This document shows, piece after piece, positions 18,855 through 23,233 of a stretch of 23,233 bases of DNA; positions within the stretch are counted from its first letter, which is position 1; each line of letters starts with the position of its first letter. The DNA comes from CALBZE01 sp036381255 (GTDB taxonomy: Bacteria > Gemmatimonadota > Gemmatimonadetes > Longimicrobiales > RSA9). The notes beneath the pieces are model-generated. The model ran no database searches and was not told where the DNA came from. It worked only from the letters and a program-made list of their open reading frames with translations. The translations under genes were made by a program, and so were the position numbers. The stretch is taken from assembly GCA_036381255.1 (NCBI GenBank), contig DASVDG010000147.1:1-23233 (forward strand), in the 5' to 3' direction.

Positions 18855-20872
18855 AGGTGACGGCGCGATCGCACGCGTGGCGTCGTCGAGCGTTGCTCGG
18901 CGCGTTGCTGCTGGTCGGGTCGATGGTCCTGGGCCGGGCCTTCGAGCTCCAGGTGCTGGAGGGCGGGCGCTGGCATTCGCGGGCGCTGGGGCAGCAGCGA
19001 CAGCGGATGGTGCTGCCGGCGCCGCGAGGCACGATCTACGACCGCAACGGCGTGCCGTTGGCGGCCAGCCACGAGGCGTATCGGATCTCGGTCGCGCCGG
19101 GAGAGCTGCGGGACCGGCGGGCCGTGGCGGAGCGACTGGCGGACGTGCTCGGCCTGACGGCGGTGCAGGCGCGGCGTGCGGTGGATCCGCGGCGAGTCTG
19201 GTACGTGCTACCCGGGCGGTACGACGAGGTCGCCCGGCAGCGTCTGGCGGGCGAGCCGGGGATCCATTTCGAGCGTGTCGTGGAGCGGCTGTACCCGCAC
19301 GGCGACCTGGCGCTGGAGCTGATCGGGCGCGTGGGCGCGGATGGCCGGCCGCGCGGTGGCCTCGAGCTGGAGTTCGATTCGCTGCTGTCGGGTCGGCCGG
19401 GCGAGGCGGTGGTGCGGCGGGACGTCCGGGGCCGCATTGTCCCGGGTTCGCTGATCCCGGTGGTCGAGCCGGTGCCGGGTCACGACGTGGTGTTGACGAT
19501 CGACCACGCGCTCCAGGAGATCGCGGATGACGCCCTGCGTCATGCGGTCGCAGAGACGGAGGCGGTCGGCGGCGACCTGGTGCTGGCGGATCCGGAGACG
19601 GGCGAGATCCTGGCGGCGGCGACGGTGAGGCGCGGGGGCGCACGGAACTGGCTCGCGGTGATGGAGCCGTACGAGCCGGGGTCGACGATCAAGCCGTTCG
19701 TGGCCGCGGCATTGCTGTCGGAGCACCGCGCGACGCTGGGCGACAGCATCTTCGCGGAGCACGGCCGATACCGGCAGGGCGGCCGGACCATCACGGACGC
19801 GCACGGGTACGGATGGCTGACCCTCCGCGACGCCCTGCGCTTCTCCTCGAACATCGCGATGGCGAAGGCGGCCGGGCGTCTGGAGCCGGCGGAGCAGTAC
19901 GGGTACCTGCGGGATTTCGGGTTCGGCACGCCGACGGGGATCGCGTACCCGTCGGAGGCGTCGGGGCTGCTGCGCCGGCCGGACCAGTGGTCGCGGTATT
20001 CGCAGAGCAGTCTGGCGATGGGGTACGAGATTTCGGTCACACCGCTTCAGATGGTCCTGGCGTACGGCGCGCTGGCGAACGGCGGCGTCCTGATGGAGCC
20101 GCGGCTGGTGCGGGAGGTGCGCGCGCGGGATGGTCGCGTGGTCGAGCGGTTCGAGCCGCAGCCGGTGCGACGGGTGGTGTCCGGCGGGATCGCACGTCAG
20201 ATCAGCGAAGCGCTGGTCGAGGTGGTGGAGGCCGGAACGGGGAAGGCGGCGGGCCTCGGCACGTTCGAGGTCGCCGGCAAGACGGGAACGGCGCGGCAGT
20301 TCCGCGACGGGCGCTACGAAGCCGGGAGCTACACGGCGTCGTTCGCGGGCTACTTCCCGGCGGACGACCCGCAATTTTCGTTTCTGGTCCGGCTCGACCG
20401 GCCGAAGGGTGCGTACTACGGCGGGCTCGCCGCGGCGCCGGTGATGCGCGCGACGCTGGCGGCTGCGCTGGCGGCGCGGGAGACCGCGCTGGACCGGCGC
20501 GCGGTGGCGGCGGCCGTGGTCCGGGAGTCGGACCGGTCGGCGGAGCGGACGGCGCGGTCGCAGCGCGGGCGCGCGCGGCCGCCGGCCGGGACCGTATCCT
20601 CCGTCGGCGGCCCGCCGCCGGCGGGCCCGTTCATCTTCGCGCTGAACGCCTCGCGTGCATTCGCATCCGAGGCCGTAGCGGCCCAGACGGCGCGGGAGGT
20701 TCCGGACGTGGTCGGACTCTCGCTGCGGGATGCGGCGCGGCGGCTGCACGCGGCGGGGTTCCGTGTCGTGGTCGACGGGACCGGCGCGGTCGCGGGCACG
20801 ACGCCGCGGGGCGGCGCGCGTGCGCGGCCGGGCGCGGTCGTGCGGGTCCGCGGCCGGGAGTCGGGGCGGTGA
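18851..20872 (+). CDS. ftsI: Septal class B penicillin-binding protein with PASTA domain
   Basis: The septal peptidoglycan transpeptidase. Membrane helix at about 14-30; N-terminal PBP dimer domain 55-200 (PRGTIYDRNGVPLA at 58-71); transpeptidase domain about 235-540 with SxxK S278-TIK (EPGSTIKPF), SxN S332-S-N334, and KTG K477-T-G (VAGKTGTARQF). A low-complexity linker (about 541-612, Arg/Ala then Pro/Gly) leads to one PASTA domain (about 616-668: VPDVVGLSLRDAARRLHAAG). A single PASTA after the transpeptidase is usual in many phyla, not in E. coli FtsI. GTG start at 18851 overlaps the ftsL stop (GTGA) with GGAGG four bases before. 673 residues. Confidence 0.95.
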   Translation: MKVTARSHAWRRRALLGALLLVGSMVLGRAFELQVLEGGRWHSRALGQQRQRMVLPAPRGTIYDRNGVPLAASHEAYRISVAPGELRDRRAVAERLADVLGLTAVQARRAVDPRRVWYVLPGRYDEVARQRLAGEPGIHFERVVERLYPHGDLALELIGRVGADGRPRGGLELEFDSLLSGRPGEAVVRRDVRGRIVPGSLIPVVEPVPGHDVVLTIDHALQEIADDALRHAVAETEAVGGDLVLADPETGEILAAATVRRGGARNWLAVMEPYEPGSTIKPFVAAALLSEHRATLGDSIFAEHGRYRQGGRTITDAHGYGWLTLRDALRFSSNIAMAKAAGRLEPAEQYGYLRDFGFGTPTGIAYPSEASGLLRRPDQWSRYSQSSLAMGYEISVTPLQMVLAYGALANGGVLMEPRLVREVRARDGRVVERFEPQPVRRVVSGGIARQISEALVEVVEAGTGKAAGLGTFEVAGKTGTARQFRDGRYEAGSYTASFAGYFPADDPQFSFLVRLDRPKGAYYGGLAAAPVMRATLAAALAARETALDRRAVAAAVVRESDRSAERTARSQRGRARPPAGTVSSVGGPPPAGPFIFALNASRAFASEAVAAQTAREVPDVVGLSLRDAARRLHAAGFRVVVDGTGAVAGTTPRGGARARPGAVVRVRGRESGR

Positions 20873-22374
20873 GCGGGAGTCCGATCGAGATGGGCGGGCT
20901 GCCGCTGGGCGCGGTCGTGCACCGGCTGGAGGCCGACGGACGGCTGGTCGCGCGGCCCGATGCGGACCCGGCGATTACGGGGATCAGCGACGACAGCCGT
21001 CGCGTCCGGGCCGGAGACCTGTTCTGCGCGTGGGCGGGCACGACGGTCGACGGGCACCGGTTCCTCCCCGCCGCGGAATCGGCCGGCGCCGCGGCGGCGA
21101 TCGTGGAACGGCCGGTCCCGGAGAGCCGCCTCCCGCAGGTGGTGGTGCGGGACGGTCGGCGGGCGGCGGCGCTGGCGGCGGCGACGATCTACGGGGAGCC
21201 CGCCGCCGCACTGCATCTGGTGGGCGTGACCGGGACGAACGGCAAGACGACGACGGCGTGGCTGCTCCGGTACCTGCTGGGCGCGCGCTGGAGCTCGGCG
21301 GCGATCGGCACGCTCGGCGTGATCCTCGAGGACGGCCGGCCGCTCCCCGGCGGCGAGGCGCTGACGACGCCGGGTCCCGTGGACCTCGCGCGCGTGCTGC
21401 GCGAGCTGGTGGACCGCGGCGCCGGCGCCGTGACGATGGAGGTCTCGTCTCACGCGCTCGACCAGGGGCGCGTGCACGCGCTGGGATTCGATGCGGCCGT
21501 GTTCACGAACCTGTCGCGAGACCACCTGGACTATCACGGGACGGAAGAGGCGTACCTGGGTGCGAAGCGGTCGCTCGCCGGGCTGCTCCGGCCGGACGGC
21601 GCGGCCGTGATCAACGCCGACGACCCGGCGTGGGCGGGGCTCGAGGACGCCGCGCCGCGCGCGCTGCGGTACGCGATCGACGCGGGCGGCGTCGACGTCC
21701 GCGCCGAGGACGTCGAGCTGGGGGCGTTCGGCGCGCGGTTCCGGCTCGTCACGCCGACCGGCGCGGCGCCCGTGGCGCTGCCGCTGCTGGGCGCGTTCAA
21801 CGTGCACAACGCGCTCGGCGCCGCGGGCGCGGGGCTGGCGCTGGGCCTCACGGTATCGGAGATCGCCGGGCGGTTGGAGACGGCGCCGCAGGTGCCGGGT
21901 CGGTTGGAGAAGATCGCGGACCGGCCGTGCGCGGTGCTGCGCGACTACGCGCACACGCCGGACGCGCTGGAGCGAGTGCTCTCGGCGCTGCGGCCGCTGG
22001 TCGCCGGGCGGTTGATCGTGGTCTTCGGCGCCGGCGGCGACCGGGACCGCGGCAAGCGGCCGCTGATGGGCGCCGTCGCCGAACGCTGGGCCGACGTGCC
22101 GATCGTGACGTCGGACAACCCGCGGACGGAGGATCCGGAGCTGATCATCGACGAGATCGTCGCGGGGATGCCGCAGGGCCGGCACCTCAGGGTCACGGAC
22201 CGTCGGGCGGCGATCGCGCGGGCGCTGGAGCTCGCGGAGCCGGAGGACCTGGTGCTGCTGGCCGGCAAGGGGCACGAGACGTACCAGATCGTGGGCAAGG
22301 AGAAGCGGCCGTTCGACGAGCGGCGCATCGTCGGCGAGCTGGTCGAGGCGAAGACGCGGGAGGTGGGCGCGTGA
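20869..22374 (+). CDS. murE: UDP-MurNAc-tripeptide ligase MurE, DAP type
   Basis: It adds the third amino acid, by sequence meso-diaminopimelate, to UDP-MurNAc-L-Ala-D-Glu in the cytoplasm, using ATP. 501 residues in three Mur-ligase domains: N-terminal UMAG-binding (ISDDSRRVRAGDLFCAW at 39-55), central ATPase with TGTNGKTT (121-128) and MEVSSHALDQGRV, then the C-terminal domain with RDYAHTPDAL and VVFGAGGDRDRGKRPLMG. The D416-NPR419 motif is the DAP-selecting signature, as opposed to Lys-type enzymes. GTG at 20869 overlaps the ftsI stop; an ATG seven codons on is an alternative. Confidence 0.95.
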   Translation: MSGSPIEMGGLPLGAVVHRLEADGRLVARPDADPAITGISDDSRRVRAGDLFCAWAGTTVDGHRFLPAAESAGAAAAIVERPVPESRLPQVVVRDGRRAAALAAATIYGEPAAALHLVGVTGTNGKTTTAWLLRYLLGARWSSAAIGTLGVILEDGRPLPGGEALTTPGPVDLARVLRELVDRGAGAVTMEVSSHALDQGRVHALGFDAAVFTNLSRDHLDYHGTEEAYLGAKRSLAGLLRPDGAAVINADDPAWAGLEDAAPRALRYAIDAGGVDVRAEDVELGAFGARFRLVTPTGAAPVALPLLGAFNVHNALGAAGAGLALGLTVSEIAGRLETAPQVPGRLEKIADRPCAVLRDYAHTPDALERVLSALRPLVAGRLIVVFGAGGDRDRGKRPLMGAVAERWADVPIVTSDNPRTEDPELIIDEIVAGMPQGRHLRVTDRRAAIARALELAEPEDLVLLAGKGHETYQIVGKEKRPFDERRIVGELVEAKTREVGA

Positions 22375-23233
22375 ACGGCTTCTGGACGGATGCCGCGGTT
22401 CGTCGCGCGCTCGGTCTCGGCGGCAGTGCGCCGCGGACGTACTCCGCGGTGTCGACGGACACGCGCACGCTGTCGGACGATGCGCTCTTCGTGGCGCTCC
22501 GCGGCGAGCGCTTCGACGCGCACGAGTTTCTCGCGGAGGCGGCGGCGCGCGGTGCGCGGGGCGCCGTCGTCGAGCGGGTGCCCGCGGATGCGCCGGACTC
22601 GCTGGTCTACTACGAGGTCGCCGACACGCTGGAAGCGCTCGGTCATCTCGCGCGGCACTACCGTCGCGCGCTCGGCGCGCGCGTCTGCGCCGTCGCGGGG
22701 AGCAACGGCAAGACGACGACGAAGGAGCTGACGCGCGCGGTGCTCGCGACGCGCTACCGCGTGCACGCGACGGAGGCGAACTACAACAACCTCGTCGGCG
22801 TGCCGCTGACGCTGTTGGCGGCGCCGGCGGACGCGGAGGCGCTGGTCGTCGAGGTCGGCACGAACTCGCCGGGCGAGATCGGGCGGCTGGCGCGGATCGT
22901 GGAGCCGGACGCGGCGATCATCACGAGCATCGCGGAGGAGCACCTGGAGGGGTTGGGCGACCTCGAGGGCGTGCTCCGCGAGGAGACGGCGATCCTCGAC
23001 GGCCTGCCGCCGGATGGCGTGGCGGTCGTCGCGGACGAGCCGCCGGAGCTGGCGGAACGCGCACGCGCTCTCGCGCCGCGCGTCCGGGTCGGCGGCTGGA
23101 GTGAACGTGCGGACGCGGAGTTGCGAGCCGAACGGGTGGAGCTGGATGAACAAGGGCGGACCGGCTTCCACTGGCAGGATCGAACCGTTCGGCTCGCATT
23201 CCGCGGCCGGCCCAACGCGCGGAACGCGCTCCT
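22371..23233 (+). CDS. murF: UDP-MurNAc-tripeptide-D-Ala-D-Ala ligase MurF, partial
   Basis: The first 287 codons of MurF, open to the right edge. It adds D-Ala-D-Ala to the UDP-MurNAc-tripeptide. N-terminal domain with STDTRTLSDDALFVALRGER; ATP loop AGSNGKTTTKEL (G110-SNGKT115); ANYNNLVGVPLTLL, VVEVGTNSPGEIGRLARIV and ITSIAEEHLEGLG are typical of MurF. GTG at 22371 overlaps the murE stop by GTGA. The C-terminal domain lies outside the window. The cluster probably continues with mraY and murD, which is inference from gene order in other genomes. Confidence 0.93.
   Translation, partial: MNGFWTDAAVRRALGLGGSAPRTYSAVSTDTRTLSDDALFVALRGERFDAHEFLAEAAARGARGAVVERVPADAPDSLVYYEVADTLEALGHLARHYRRALGARVCAVAGSNGKTTTKELTRAVLATRYRVHATEANYNNLVGVPLTLLAAPADAEALVVEVGTNSPGEIGRLARIVEPDAAIITSIAEEHLEGLGDLEGVLREETAILDGLPPDGVAVVADEPPELAERARALAPRVRVGGWSERADAELRAERVELDEQGRTGFHWQDRTVRLAFRGRPNARNAL

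Noticed and set aside
1..23233. CRISPR arrays, insertion sequences, rRNA genes
   Set aside because: No regularly spaced repeats with spacers, no transposase with terminal repeats and no rRNA-like sequence were seen on reading both strands.

Overview
The window joins two kinds of DNA. Positions 1 to about 5918 are the right end of an integrated element, probably a prophage or a phage-derived integrative element. Positions 5919-23233 are chromosome of a very GC-rich, diderm bacterium. A TonB-dependent receptor and a lipobox protein show the outer membrane. The chromosomal gene content (Big_1 plus PD40-propeller lipoprotein, secreted TPR protein, dcw cluster with many GTG starts) would fit Gemmatimonadota. 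That assignment is inference; nothing in the window proves the phylum. Element and chromosome also differ in composition: counting by eye, CTAG occurs about 21 times in the 5.9 kb element and about once in the 17 kb of chromosome. Element layout: at least nine short, closely packed genes on the minus strand (1-3349) are read towards the left edge. They include a small membrane protein, a zinc-ribbon protein, members of families seen in many phages, and a 50-residue protein with a papain-like Cys signature. They are fed by at least two look-alike promoters (2126-2155 and 3668-3696) that share GCTAGC seven bases upstream of a TATCnT -10 box. Just upstream of the 2999-3349 gene lies a 62-nt tRNA-like sequence inside a structured leader. 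A largely non-coding stretch (3458-4228) holds hairpins and a tandem GTGTGCGA pair. A 43-residue basic membrane peptide on the plus strand converges on the minus-strand tyrosine integrase (4499-5689). Between the integrase and the chromosome lie four more GTGTGCGAA sites. The boundary itself is the 3' part of a tRNA-Val(UAC) gene (5919-5960), best read as attR. The intact tRNA-Val should therefore lie at the other end of the element, beyond the left edge. Chromosome layout: a DUF486 membrane protein (minus); a Big_1/PD40 lipoprotein followed by a TonB receptor (plus); an unrecognised protein with a histone-like basic tail (minus); a PcrA/UvrD helicase; a secreted TPR protein with a good sigma70-type promoter; a YegS-type lipid kinase (minus) behind a 16-bp bidirectional terminator; and the start of the dcw cluster mraZ-rsmH-ftsL-ftsI-murE-murF. 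MurF runs off the right edge. From rsmH to murF every junction is a 1- or 4-base start/stop overlap. Three TGGGG boxes with an exact 10-bp period sit just downstream of a likely mraZ promoter, as expected for MraZ autoregulation. Together these genes turn out precursor ligases, a septal transpeptidase and its FtsL partner for septal peptidoglycan synthesis. The most unusual material is in the element: the integrase-site family, the duplicated promoter/operator, the tRNA-like RNA, a ribosome-binding site held in a hairpin and stop codons buried in hairpins.
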